Shown here piece after piece: positions 1 to 8,654 of a DNA stretch of 64,000 nt (the first letter of the stretch is position 1; each line of letters begins with the position of its first letter). The position numbers and the translations under genes were made by a program. Below the pieces are notes generated by a model. That model was not told the origin of the DNA and ran no database searches. It was given only the letters and a program-made list of their open reading frames with translations. Source of the DNA: Porticoccus sp905181945. GTDB lineage: Bacteria > Pseudomonadota > Gammaproteobacteria > Pseudomonadales > Porticoccaceae. Where the stretch lies: assembly GCF_047729555.1 (NCBI RefSeq), contig NZ_CP159825.1, positions 124,001 to 188,000 of the forward strand. Direction: 5' to 3'.

Positions 1-413
1 TGCTACAGAGATTCTATAGGCCTGAACCGCGCCTGAAAGAAGGCGCCTATTTGCGAGATTTAGCATCTGCCGCTATAGATATTTCGGACGGCTTGATTGC
101 AGATCTTGGTCATATCGCTAAATCTTCAGGTTTGGGTGCCAATATAGAGCTTGATCGCCTCCCCATTGCTTCCTGGCTTTTGGCTCTAGCAGAGCCAAGC
201 TATATTGAGGATTGGGTGTTATTTGGTGGAGATGATTATGAGTTATGTTTTACTGTACCCAATAGAAATAAAGATTTAATAGAATCCATGATTAGCAGTA
301 GAGAATTGAATGCAGTTTATATTGGCAAGATGTCGAAAATACCAGGAGTCCGTTGTTTTGATAGCCGAGGACAGGCAGTGGAGCTAAAAAAATCTGGCTA
401 TCAGCACTTTTAA
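1..413 (+). CDS. thiL: Thiamine-monophosphate kinase, C-terminal part (cut by window edge)
   Basis: Phosphorylates thiamine monophosphate to thiamine diphosphate in the cytoplasm. The gene runs in from the left edge; the open frame begins at base 3 and reads LQRFYRPEPRLKEG before LRDLASAAIDISDGLIADLG, a conserved block of the ThiL/PurM-like ATP-binding fold. A later GGDDYELCFTVP segment is also typical. About 136 residues are visible of the roughly 320 usual for the family. An internal TTG at 51 could look like a start, but homology continues upstream of it, so it is not the real one. pgpA follows after 70 bp, the usual thiL-pgpA order. Confidence 0.93.
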   Translation, partial: LQRFYRPEPRLKEGAYLRDLASAAIDISDGLIADLGHIAKSSGLGANIELDRLPIASWLLALAEPSYIEDWVLFGGDDYELCFTVPNRNKDLIESMISSRELNAVYIGKMSKIPGVRCFDSRGQAVELKKSGYQHF

Positions 414-483
414 GCGCTCTTTATGTCATTTTGAACAGGTATGTTGCAAGCAGGTAAGATGATTTAGAAATAAAGGCACCCAA

Positions 484-966
484 ATGAAAACAACTATACC
501 AACCTTTCAGCAATTAATTCGTAATCCAATCCACTTGTTGGCATTTGGTTTTGGTAGCGGATTATTGCCTAAAGCGCCAGGGACAGCAGGCACCGTAATG
601 GGGCTCCTGTTTTGGTGCCTGCTAGCAGAATTGCCATTAACTTCATACTTGGCGACTGTCACTGTAGCTGCGTTGGCGGGGGTTTATATTTGCGGAAAAA
701 CTGCTAGTGATTTAGGCGTTCATGATCATGGCGGTATTGTCTGGGATGAAATGGTCGGGCTTTGGCTGGCATTGACTATAATCCCAGTCTCTTGGGCTTG
801 GGTGTTAGCGGGCTTCTTGATTTTCAGGCTGTTTGATATATGGAAGCCTTGGCCTATTAGCTGGCTGGATAAGAATATAACCGGAGGCTTAGGTATAATG
901 TTAGATGATTTGGTCGCTGGCGCCTTAACTTGGTTGGTGTTGTTTTTAACAATCAAGATTCTATAA
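484..966 (+). CDS. pgpA: Phosphatidylglycerophosphatase A
   Basis: Membrane phosphatase that removes phosphate from phosphatidylglycerophosphate to give phosphatidylglycerol. The 160-residue length suits PgpA. The N-terminal segment GSGLLPKAPGTAGTVMG and the acidic DEMVGLWLAL segment are family signatures, and three or four hydrophobic stretches fit an inner-membrane protein. It starts at an ATG 70 bp after thiL. The C-terminus is LDDLVAGALTWLVLF, another conserved patch. The 141 bp between this gene and ribA show nothing I can name. Confidence 0.93.
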   Translation: MKTTIPTFQQLIRNPIHLLAFGFGSGLLPKAPGTAGTVMGLLFWCLLAELPLTSYLATVTVAALAGVYICGKTASDLGVHDHGGIVWDEMVGLWLALTIIPVSWAWVLAGFLIFRLFDIWKPWPISWLDKNITGGLGIMLDDLVAGALTWLVLFLTIKIL

Positions 967-1107
967 GAAAAAACAATTTTGGTATGCTTAATCGCTGAAC
1001 CTGTTGATGTGGAACAAAGTAGCTAGTGGCTTAAAGTCCTTTACTCGCTATGCATCATGGTTAAAATGAGCAACCTTGGCTAAATTACGTTTATGTTGGA
1101 GTAACTA

Positions 1108-1707
1108 GTGTCCTTAGATTTTATACAGAAATCGCAGCTGCCAACCCGATGGGGGATGTTTGAGTTGCACGGCTTTCATGATGCCGCTAAAGATAAAGAG
1201 CATATTGTCCTCTCGCTAGGGCCAATTTCTGGTGCGGGTTCTGTTTTAGTGAGAATTCATTCTGAATGCCTCACTGGCGATTCATTGTTTAGTCTTCGTT
1301 GTGATTGTGGGTCTCAACTAGAAGAAGCTATGCGCCTTATTGCCAAAGAAGGTAGGGGTGCGGTACTTTATTTGCGTCAAGAGGGTAGAGGCATCGGCCT
1401 ACTCAACAAAATTAAGGCATATCACCTCCAAGACGAGGGTGCGGACACTGTCGAGGCAAACGAGCAGCTGGGCTTTGATCCAGATATGCGAGACTACAGC
1501 ATGTGTCAGTCTATTTTTGAGCATTTTGAGATTGATAATGTACGTTTACTGACAAACAATCCTAAAAAGGTTCAAGCACTGGAAGAGATGGGAATTGTTG
1601 TCTCAGAGCGAATTGCATTACAAACTGGCCAAAATCCACACAATGAAGCATACCTGGCTGTAAAAGCTGGAAAATTAGGGCACTTATTTGATAAAAATAA
1701 GAGCTAG
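1108..1707 (+). CDS. ribA: GTP cyclohydrolase II
   Basis: First committed step of riboflavin synthesis: opens GTP to diaminohydroxyphosphoribosylaminopyrimidine phosphate. At 199 residues it is the monofunctional form, not the ribBA fusion. The zinc-binding cysteines are in HSECLTGDSLFSLRCDCGSQ, followed by the LRQEGRGIGLLNKIKAY substrate-binding segment. The start is GTG, supported by GGAG at 1098-1101. Upstream are thiL and pgpA, the normal neighbours; downstream, an A/T-rich stretch and then hisF, which is not a usual partner. Confidence 0.95.
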   Translation: MSLDFIQKSQLPTRWGMFELHGFHDAAKDKEHIVLSLGPISGAGSVLVRIHSECLTGDSLFSLRCDCGSQLEEAMRLIAKEGRGAVLYLRQEGRGIGLLNKIKAYHLQDEGADTVEANEQLGFDPDMRDYSMCQSIFEHFEIDNVRLLTNNPKKVQALEEMGIVVSERIALQTGQNPHNEAYLAVKAGKLGHLFDKNKS

Positions 1708-1767
1708 GCTTTAGTTATTTGTTTTTTTGAAATATTTTTTTAAAAAAAATTGTATCAAGGTTGTTCT

Positions 1768-2541
1768 ATGTCATTGGCAAAGCGAATCATACCCTGTCTC
1801 GATGTTGATAAAGGTCGAGTAGTGAAGGGCGTCCAGTTTTTGGATATACGGGATGCTGGAGACCCTGTTGAAATAGCTAAGCGCTATAACAACCATGGGG
1901 CTGATGAAATAACTTTTTTAGACATCACAGCAAGCCATGAGGGTCGAGATACTATGATCCACACGGTGGAAAAGATAGCGAGCGAGGTATTTATTCCTCT
2001 TACGGTTGGCGGCGGCGTGCGATCATTGATTGATATTAGAGCATTACTCAATGCTGGTGCTGATAAAGTAGGTATTAATTCTGCAGCTGTAAAAACCCCA
2101 GAATTCGTTCAAGCTGCGGCAGATCGTTTTGGTTCACAGTGCATTGTTGTGGCAATTGACGCTAAACAGGTAAGCGCAAAGGGCGAGCCTTTACGCTGGG
2201 AGGTGTTTACTCATGGTGGACGCAATACGACTGGAATTGATGTGTTAGTCTGGGTCAACAAAATGGCCAGTTATGGAGCAGGAGAAATTTTATTGACGAG
2301 CATGGATAACGATGGAACTAAGAATGGCTTTAATCTTGCTCTTACTCGAGCTGTTAGCACAGCAGTAGATATCCCTGTTATTGCTTCAGGCGGCGTTGGT
2401 AATTTGCAGCACTTAGTGGACGGCATTCTTGAAGGAAAAGCCGATGCAGTTCTTGCAGCTAGCATTTTTCATTTTGGTGAACATACAATTCCTGAAGCTA
2501 AGTCATATATGTCTGCAAAAGGTATTGAAGTGAGACTTTAA
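1768..2541 (+). CDS. hisF: Imidazole glycerol phosphate synthase, cyclase subunit
   Basis: Cyclase half of the HisF-HisH complex in histidine synthesis; makes imidazole glycerol phosphate and AICAR. The protein is a TIM barrel of 257 residues beginning MSLAKRIIPCLDVDKGRVVKG, where the Asp of PCLDVD is a catalytic residue, with the second in VVAIDAK. An in-frame TTG at 1750 would add six unconserved residues; the ATG at 1768 is preceded by AAGG and matches the family start. hisH, hisA and hisB, normally next to hisF, are not here, while hisG, hisD and hisC lie about 24 kb away. Confidence 0.95.
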   Translation: MSLAKRIIPCLDVDKGRVVKGVQFLDIRDAGDPVEIAKRYNNHGADEITFLDITASHEGRDTMIHTVEKIASEVFIPLTVGGGVRSLIDIRALLNAGADKVGINSAAVKTPEFVQAAADRFGSQCIVVAIDAKQVSAKGEPLRWEVFTHGGRNTTGIDVLVWVNKMASYGAGEILLTSMDNDGTKNGFNLALTRAVSTAVDIPVIASGGVGNLQHLVDGILEGKADAVLAASIFHFGEHTIPEAKSYMSAKGIEVRL

Positions 2542-2566
2542 ATTTACATCAAAATGCTGGGTATTT

Positions 2567-3850
2567 TTATGACTCAGGCTGTGTTTTGCCTAGCAAATGT
2601 AAACCCTGTAGTAAATTCAAAGCATCATGGAGTTGATTGTCGCTGATGGTAACCTCCTTTTCTTTGGGATTTTTTTGACCTAATGGACTACTTAGGTGTC
2701 TTGGTAAATTTGCCTCTTTTATGCCCACACTATTCTTCTTCCATACCTTTATGTCGGCAGGTTGAACTATAATATCTGGCTTTATCCCCAAGGCTTGAAT
2801 GGACCTTTTGTTTGGAGTGAAGTAACGTGCAGTGGTTAGCTTCATTCCACGATTATTCCCTAAAGGAAAGATTGTCTGAACAGAGCCTTTACCGAAGCTA
2901 TTGGTCCCGAGTATGAGTGCTCGACCATGGTCCTGGAGGGCACCTGCAACAATCTCTGCTGCGGAGGCTGAGCCTTCATTTATAAGCACCACCATAGGCA
3001 ACCCGTTTAATCTGTCGCCCGAAGAAGCCTGATAGCTTGCACTTGATTTGGCCCCCCGACCTTCGGTGTAAACTACTAACCCTCCATCTAGGACTGCGTC
3101 TACAACCTCTATGGAGGTGGTAAGCAGGCCTCCTGGATTATTGCGTAAATCTAGAACTACCCCTTTTAGCTGACTATCTTTTTCAGATAGATCTGACAAT
3201 GCTTTTTTGAATTGTTGGCCTGTATTTTCTTGAAATTGTGCAATTCTAATGTATCCAAAGCCAGATCTTGGTATTTCACTACGCACGCTACTTACATGAA
3301 TAATATCGCGTTCAACGCTGATTTCAATCGGAGCATCTGCTCGTCCTCGGACAATTGTTAGTAGCAACGTAGACCCTTTTGGTCCACGCATTACTTCAAT
3401 GGCTTCGCCAAAAGTCATGTTTTGCACAGCATTTGAATCTAGCTTGATAATCAAATCTCCTGGTAATATTCCCGCTCTATATGCAGGAGTTCCATCGATT
3501 GGAGAGATGACTCTAATAGCTCCTTTTTCTAAGCTTACTTCAACTCCTAGGCCTCCAAATTCACCTGAGGAATGCTCCTCTAATAAAGAAAAAGCTTGTT
3601 CATCTAGATACTCAGAATGAGGATCCAGAGAGCCAAGAAGGCCTTTTATGGACATTTCAAGTAATTTTTTGTCGTCGACTTCTTCTATGTATTCTTGTCG
3701 GATTCTTTCGAAGGTCTGAGTAAAATGACGTAACTCTTCAAGTGGTAGGCGGGACGCCTCTTGAGTTTCTTTTGCCTGAATGCAATTAGAAAACATATAA
3801 GATGGTAAAAATAAAATAAAAGAAAAAATAATAGCTTGGGCTTTGGACAT
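2567..3850 (-). CDS. ctpA: Carboxyl-terminal processing protease, S41 family
   Basis: Exported serine protease that trims or degrades envelope proteins. The 427-residue product has an N-terminal signal peptide of about 26 residues, a PDZ domain (FGGLGVEVSLEKGAIRVISP onward) and an S41 catalytic domain. The catalytic Ser is in NEGSASAAEIVAGAL and the general-base Lys in NSFGKGSVQ. The gene follows envC by 13 bp and gpmI before that; this gpmI-envC-ctpA order is common in gammaproteobacteria. It converges with hisF, leaving only 25 bp between the stops and no obvious terminator. Confidence 0.92.
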   Translation of the reverse strand: MSKAQAIIFSFILFLPSYMFSNCIQAKETQEASRLPLEELRHFTQTFERIRQEYIEEVDDKKLLEMSIKGLLGSLDPHSEYLDEQAFSLLEEHSSGEFGGLGVEVSLEKGAIRVISPIDGTPAYRAGILPGDLIIKLDSNAVQNMTFGEAIEVMRGPKGSTLLLTIVRGRADAPIEISVERDIIHVSSVRSEIPRSGFGYIRIAQFQENTGQQFKKALSDLSEKDSQLKGVVLDLRNNPGGLLTTSIEVVDAVLDGGLVVYTEGRGAKSSASYQASSGDRLNGLPMVVLINEGSASAAEIVAGALQDHGRALILGTNSFGKGSVQTIFPLGNNRGMKLTTARYFTPNKRSIQALGIKPDIIVQPADIKVWKKNSVGIKEANLPRHLSSPLGQKNPKEKEVTISDNQLHDALNLLQGLHLLGKTQPES

Positions 3851-3863
3851 AATTTTATCCTGG

Positions 3864-5039
3864 TTAATTTAGGGCTTCTTTTGCATGGGAAAGCCTAGGT
3901 GATTTTTTCTTCAGCCAAATTTTTGGATTTGAGGGCTTCCCGTTTTGGCGCACTTCAAAGTAAAGAGCATGTTTCTCTTGGCCTCCAGTATTTCCAACTC
4001 TAGAAATATTCTCTCCTTTTAGAACCCAGTCCCCTGTTTTTTTTAGAAGAACTTGATTGTGAGCATAAAGAGTCATATACCCATTATTATGGTTAACTAT
4101 GACCAGTAAGCCATGATTTTTAAGATAGCCTGAAAAGATAATTTCCCCATCATGGATAACACTAACTAGCGCTCCCTCTATTGCACTCAAAAGCCACCCT
4201 TTTGAGTGCAATTCAGAGCCCATCAAAGGATCGTAACGGTTACTTAACTGTCCATTTGTAGGCCAAGGCAATTTACCCTTGCTTGCTGCAAAAGTTTTTT
4301 CAATAGAGGAAGCGGGGAGGTTTTGGGTGCTTTTCTCCGCATCCATGAATATAGATTCTAGCCTACTTCGCTCGTTATTTAGTGTGCTCAACTTCGTTTG
4401 AGATGAGTAAATTTTTTTATTGAGACTTTTTACGATCTTTTTTCTATGTTGCTGCGCTGTTAGTAGATTTTTTGTAATTTTTTTAAGCTTGGAGCGATTT
4501 TCTAGGAGTTTAGCTTGTCGGTTGAAAATTGATTTTTCAATACTTGCTAACTCTTGAATGATTGATTTGTAGGTGTTTATTTTTTCACCCCTAGCGCGTA
4601 AAAAATAATTATAGTACTCAAGAGTTCTACTAATACTCTGTGGATTTTTTTGACTCAACAATAACCTTATCGGCTCTTGGCCACCCTGACGGTGCAAAGA
4701 GGTAATATAGCTTACTATCAATTTTTTTTGGCTTTGCAGGGATATTTTTAAGGCAGCATCTTCTACACGGAGCGCCTTAAGCTCAAGATTTAAATTTTTT
4801 AACTTTCCCTCTAAGATTTTGATCTTAACGCTTAAGTCTGCTAAATTTAGTTCAGTATTTTTAAGCTTGTCGTTAAGTGATTCTTGATGTTTTTCATCCC
4901 CCTCTAAGAATTGTTTTAGGTGCAGAATGTCACTCTTAAGCTTGTTGAGATGTTGCAGAGTGCCCGAGTCTTCTGCTAATGTTGGCGCGATTAGCATGAG
5001 CGTCAATGCCGCTGATTTTAATAACTGCTTTAGATTCAT
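3864..5039 (-). CDS. envC: EnvC-type murein hydrolase activator with degenerate LytM domain
   Basis: Periplasmic factor that activates septal N-acetylmuramoyl-L-alanine amidases during cell separation. The product has a signal peptide (cleavage probably after TLAED), a long lysine- and leucine-rich coiled coil over roughly residues 25-250, and a C-terminal LytM/M23 domain. Zinc ligands of active M23 peptidases are missing: SKGWLLSAIEG stands where HxGxD is expected and LYFEVR where HLHFE is expected. That matches E. coli EnvC, which activates amidases without being a peptidase. It sits between gpmI and ctpA in one transcription unit. Confidence 0.88.
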   Translation of the reverse strand: MNLKQLLKSAALTLMLIAPTLAEDSGTLQHLNKLKSDILHLKQFLEGDEKHQESLNDKLKNTELNLADLSVKIKILEGKLKNLNLELKALRVEDAALKISLQSQKKLIVSYITSLHRQGGQEPIRLLLSQKNPQSISRTLEYYNYFLRARGEKINTYKSIIQELASIEKSIFNRQAKLLENRSKLKKITKNLLTAQQHRKKIVKSLNKKIYSSQTKLSTLNNERSRLESIFMDAEKSTQNLPASSIEKTFAASKGKLPWPTNGQLSNRYDPLMGSELHSKGWLLSAIEGALVSVIHDGEIIFSGYLKNHGLLVIVNHNNGYMTLYAHNQVLLKKTGDWVLKGENISRVGNTGGQEKHALYFEVRQNGKPSNPKIWLKKKSPRLSHAKEALN

Positions 5040-5058
5040 TATCGCTGACCGAAATAGA

Positions 5059-6606
5059 TTAATGAGTTTTAACTAAAGACTGCCCTGTCATTTCTATTGG
5101 TTGAGGTAAATCCATAAGGGTCAGGATGGTGGGGGAAATATCTGATAACGCACCACTGGGGAGTAGAGAAATTTTTCTATCTCCTACGTAAATTAGAGGC
5201 ACAGGGAAGATCGTATGCTGTGTATGAGCTTGTCTGGTATCTTCGTCAAACATCTGTTCTACATTACCATGGTCAGCAGTAATGAGGCATTGCCCCCCGA
5301 CATTTCTGATTGCTAGTGTTACTTTTTCGATGCATTCATCGATTACCTCTACTGCTTTAACCGCTGCATCAAAAACACCGCTATGGCCAACTTGGTCACA
5401 GTTGGCGTAGTTACAAATAATGGCGTCATAGTCGCCACTATTAATTGCTTCTAGGAGTTTTTGTGTAAGCTCGTGAGCGCTCATTTCAGGCTTGAGGTCG
5501 TAAGTAGCAACTTTTGGAGAAGGTATCAGTATTCTTGACTCTCCGTCAAAGAAACTTTCTTGTCCGCCACTAAAGAAAAAAGTTACATGTGCATATTTTT
5601 CAGTCTCGGCGATCCTTAATTGAGTTTTCCCTAGCTTACCTAGATGCTCGCCCAGTGAGTTACTGATGCCTTCTGGAGGAAATGCTACTGACGCCGCTAT
5701 ATCCGACGAGTATTCTGCGGTCGTTACAAAGTCAGCTAGCAAAGGCCTTACAGTCCTATCAAACCCAGAAAAACTGTTGTCAACAAAGGCATGGGTTATT
5801 TGCCTTGCTCTATCTGGACGAAAATTCATGAAAATAACCACATCATCATCTTTGATGGTGACGTGATTCTCGCCTTTAGCGCAGATTGCAGTAGGTTGGA
5901 CAAATTCATCACTTTGACCATCTTTGTAGCTGGCGTGCAGCGCCTCAATTGAGCTTGAAGCCTGATTTTCCGGCGAGGCTTTCGTCAACATGTCATAGGC
6001 TGCCTTTAAGCGATCCCATCTTTGGTCTCTATCCATGGCATAAAATCGACCACATATACTAGCAATGCGTCCGACGCCTAAATCTAAAAAGACAGAATCT
6101 GTAACCCTTAGCGAGACCTCGGCACTTCTTGGCGGGCTGTCTCTGCCATCTAAAAATGCATGCAAATAAACTTTTTTTGCCCCTCTTTGTGCAGCTAGCC
6201 TAATAATGCTGTTTATGTGATCCTCGTGGCTATGCACTCCACCCGCAGAAAGCAGACCAAGAATGTGCACTGCCGTATCTTTGGCAACTGCTTTATCTAT
6301 AGCGTTTATGTAAGCCGGATTAATGAAAAAATCTCCATTTGTGATGGCATTGTTAATCTTAGATAGATTTTGATGTACTATTCGCCCAGAACCCAAAGTA
6401 ACATGGCCGACCTCACTATTTCCCATCTGCCCCTCAGGAAGACCTACGGCAATTCCTGATGTGCCTATGAGGCTGTGGGGACAGGTCTTCCAGAGATTGT
6501 CTAGGGTGGGTGTTCTCGCACTATGGATAGCATTATGTTTTTTATTTTCACTGTATCCGTATCCATCTATTATCAAAAGGAGTAGCGGTTTTTTCGGTTT
6601 AGTCAT
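5059..6606 (-). CDS. gpmI: 2,3-bisphosphoglycerate-independent phosphoglycerate mutase
   Basis: Interconverts 3- and 2-phosphoglycerate in glycolysis with a Mn-dependent phosphoserine mechanism. The 515-residue product starts MTKPKKPLLLLIIDGYGYSE. The Ser of GNSEVGHVTLGSGR carries the phosphate; HAFLDGRDSPP and ITADHGNVEQMF hold substrate and metal ligands. A frame extension to 6684 adds 26 residues with no family similarity, so I take the ATG at 6604-6606. It is first in a probable gpmI-envC-ctpA operon and is divergent from the rhodanese gene. Confidence 0.94.
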   Translation of the reverse strand: MTKPKKPLLLLIIDGYGYSENKKHNAIHSARTPTLDNLWKTCPHSLIGTSGIAVGLPEGQMGNSEVGHVTLGSGRIVHQNLSKINNAITNGDFFINPAYINAIDKAVAKDTAVHILGLLSAGGVHSHEDHINSIIRLAAQRGAKKVYLHAFLDGRDSPPRSAEVSLRVTDSVFLDLGVGRIASICGRFYAMDRDQRWDRLKAAYDMLTKASPENQASSSIEALHASYKDGQSDEFVQPTAICAKGENHVTIKDDDVVIFMNFRPDRARQITHAFVDNSFSGFDRTVRPLLADFVTTAEYSSDIAASVAFPPEGISNSLGEHLGKLGKTQLRIAETEKYAHVTFFFSGGQESFFDGESRILIPSPKVATYDLKPEMSAHELTQKLLEAINSGDYDAIICNYANCDQVGHSGVFDAAVKAVEVIDECIEKVTLAIRNVGGQCLITADHGNVEQMFDEDTRQAHTQHTIFPVPLIYVGDRKISLLPSGALSDISPTILTLMDLPQPIEMTGQSLVKTH

Positions 6607-6771
6607 GACTTTTTGGGCTCTGTTGTTTTTTTCAAAGATGCTAATTAAGAATCTTACCGGCAAAGAGCAATTAGCGCCAATCATGGTTTCCTGTTATAGG
6701 GTTCGCTGTGTATAATTTGGCTATTTTATTGTTTTGTATTCTGTGAAAAATAACAAGCGGAGCTTTATATT

Positions 6772-7182
6772 TTGGAATTCTTTAATTTTATAAGCGAGCA
6801 ATGGGTGCTTGTTAGTATCTTCATGGCGTTACTTTATTTGTTTGCTATAAATGAACGCGCTAAAAGCGGAAAGAGCATCTCCCCTCATGTAGTCACTCGA
6901 ATGATTAATGCGGATGAGGCTGTATTGCTCGACGTTCGTGATGCAAGAGAATTCAATGCAGGACACATTGCGGGCGCTATTAATATCCCCAATAGCAAGC
7001 TAAGTGACTGTATATCTGAGCTAGAAAAATATCGTGGAAAAGCACTTATTGTTGCCGATAAGGTTGGACAACAGTCGGGAGCTATAGGGCGTACACTTCA
7101 GCAACAAGGATTTAGTGTGCTAAGACTAAGCGGTGGCATGATGGAATGGAAAAATCAAAGCTTGCCAGTTATAAAGACATAA
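6772..7182 (+). CDS. Membrane-anchored rhodanese-domain protein (YibN-like)
   Basis: Probable single-domain sulfurtransferase tethered to the inner membrane. Residues 9-26 form a transmembrane segment; a rhodanese domain follows (VLLDVRDAREFNAGHIAGAINIPN). The active-site loop should carry a catalytic Cys, but the matching region reads LIVADKVGQQSGAIGR and has no Cys, so sulfurtransferase activity is doubtful. The start is TTG at 6772, supported by GCGGAG at 6757-6762. E. coli YibN sits beside gpmI and is followed by grxC-secB-gpsA; here gpmI is the divergent neighbour but grxC, secB and gpsA are absent. Confidence 0.85.
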   Translation: MEFFNFISEQWVLVSIFMALLYLFAINERAKSGKSISPHVVTRMINADEAVLLDVRDAREFNAGHIAGAINIPNSKLSDCISELEKYRGKALIVADKVGQQSGAIGRTLQQQGFSVLRLSGGMMEWKNQSLPVIKT

Positions 7183-7183
7183 G

Positions 7184-7222
7184 CCGCTTCAGCACACTAA
7201 GGGTCGAAGTTTTTAGAAGCGG
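7184..7222. other. Inverted repeat between convergent genes
   Basis: CCGCTTC at 7184-7190 and GAAGCGG at 7216-7222 are complementary across a 25-base loop, just between the stops of the rhodanese gene and ntrC. It could act as a weak bidirectional terminator. The long loop and lack of a T run make this uncertain. Confidence 0.25.
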
Positions 7223-7225
7223 TTG

Positions 7226-8650
7226 TCACTTTGGCTGATCGCTATGTTCAATTATATGAAGTTCTTTTATTTTTCGGGTTAGAGTGTTTCTGCCCCAGCC
7301 AAGAAGTTCGGCAGCAGTTTTCTTCCTGCCTCCAGTATGAGTTAGCGCTGCTTCGATTAATATCTGTTCAAAGCTTACTGTTGCTCTCGCAAGAATATCA
7401 GTATTGCCAGAAGCTAATTCGTTTTTTGCCCAGATTTTGAGCTGCTCTTCCCATGAACTGAAGGTATTAGACACGTCTTTTGATGCAATTAAAAATTCTG
7501 GAGGAAGATCGTCAATATACACCTCTCGACCGGGAGCCATTACTGTAATCCAGCGACATACGTTTTCGAGCTGCCTGACATTGCCTTCCCATGGGAGATT
7601 GCACATGTGCTCCTCCGCTTCAGGGGAAAGAGCTTTAGCCTCACCTTCTAATTCTATAGAGGCCGCCTCTAAAAAGTGCTTCATTAGTTTAGGAATGTCT
7701 TCTCGACGGTCTGCTAGTTTTGGAAGGTGGATTCGGATAACATTTAATCGGTGAAACAGATCCTCTCTAAATCGCTTCTGCAAAACTAGATCTTCTAAAT
7801 TTTGATGGGTTGCAGCAATAATTCGGGTATCAACTTTTATAGGTGTGTGGCCGCCTACAAGGTAAAATTCTCCATTTGAAAGCACTCGAAGGAGTCTTGT
7901 TTGTGCTTCTGCTGGCATATCCCCAATTTCATCAAGGAAGAGGGTGCCGCCATTTGCTTGCTCAAAGCGACCCTCTCTCCGATGAGTTGCACCGCTGAAT
8001 GCACCTTTCTCGTGACCGAAAAGTTCAGATTCTATTAGGTCATGAGGAATTGCAGCCATGTTAAGTGCAATAAATCGATTATTTTTTCGCGGACTATTAT
8101 CATGTAACGCCTTAGCTACAAGCTCTTTTCCAGTTCCTGATTCCCCGTTTATCAAAACGGTTATATTGGAATTTGATAGTCTTCCTATGGCACGAAAAAC
8201 CTCCTGCATGGAAGGAGCCTCTCCAATGATTTCACTGTTATGGCTGGAAGTTTTTTTTTCTGGAATAAGATTATTTTTTTGTTCTTGAGCAAAACTAATT
8301 GCGCGTAGCGTTACAGCGACAAGTTCTTTGATGTCAAAGGGCTTCGGTACATACTCAAAGGCGCCTCCCTGGTATGCTGCAACTGCACTATCAAGATCTG
8401 AGTGAGCAGTAGTTATAATAACTGGCAGAGCTGGGTTCGAGGAGTGAATTTTTTTTAATAACTGCAAACCATCAATCCCTGGCATTCTTATATCGCTGAT
8501 TATAGTATCAGGGGTTGACTTGTTCAGCTCATTAAGTAAATTGCTACCCTTTTCAAAGCTCGTCACCATAATGCCTGCCCTAGCCAGCGCTTTTTCTATT
8601 ACCCATCGAATAGATCGATCATCATCAACAACCCAAACAGTATGTTTCAT
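7226..8650 (-). CDS. ntrC: Nitrogen regulation response regulator NtrC (sigma-54 activator)
   Basis: DNA-binding activator that, once phosphorylated by NtrB, drives sigma-54 promoters under nitrogen limitation. Domains in order: receiver (phospho-acceptor Asp53 in TIISDIRMPG), AAA+ (Walker A GESGTGKE, Walker B TLFLDEIG), and a C-terminal Fis-type helix-turn-helix (AAELLGWGRNTLTRKIKEL). The sigma-54-contact loop, usually GAFTGA, is GAFSGA at residues 216-221. The gene lies 4 bp after ntrB and downstream of glnA, the classic glnA-ntrBC order. The 474-residue length is normal. Confidence 0.95.
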   Translation of the reverse strand: MKHTVWVVDDDRSIRWVIEKALARAGIMVTSFEKGSNLLNELNKSTPDTIISDIRMPGIDGLQLLKKIHSSNPALPVIITTAHSDLDSAVAAYQGGAFEYVPKPFDIKELVAVTLRAISFAQEQKNNLIPEKKTSSHNSEIIGEAPSMQEVFRAIGRLSNSNITVLINGESGTGKELVAKALHDNSPRKNNRFIALNMAAIPHDLIESELFGHEKGAFSGATHRREGRFEQANGGTLFLDEIGDMPAEAQTRLLRVLSNGEFYLVGGHTPIKVDTRIIAATHQNLEDLVLQKRFREDLFHRLNVIRIHLPKLADRREDIPKLMKHFLEAASIELEGEAKALSPEAEEHMCNLPWEGNVRQLENVCRWITVMAPGREVYIDDLPPEFLIASKDVSNTFSSWEEQLKIWAKNELASGNTDILARATVSFEQILIEAALTHTGGRKKTAAELLGWGRNTLTRKIKELHIIEHSDQPK

Positions 8651-8654
8651 TTTA

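Noticed and set aside
1735..1760. T-run/A-run stretch after ribA as an intrinsic terminator
   Set aside because: It is only an A/T palindrome with no GC-containing stem.
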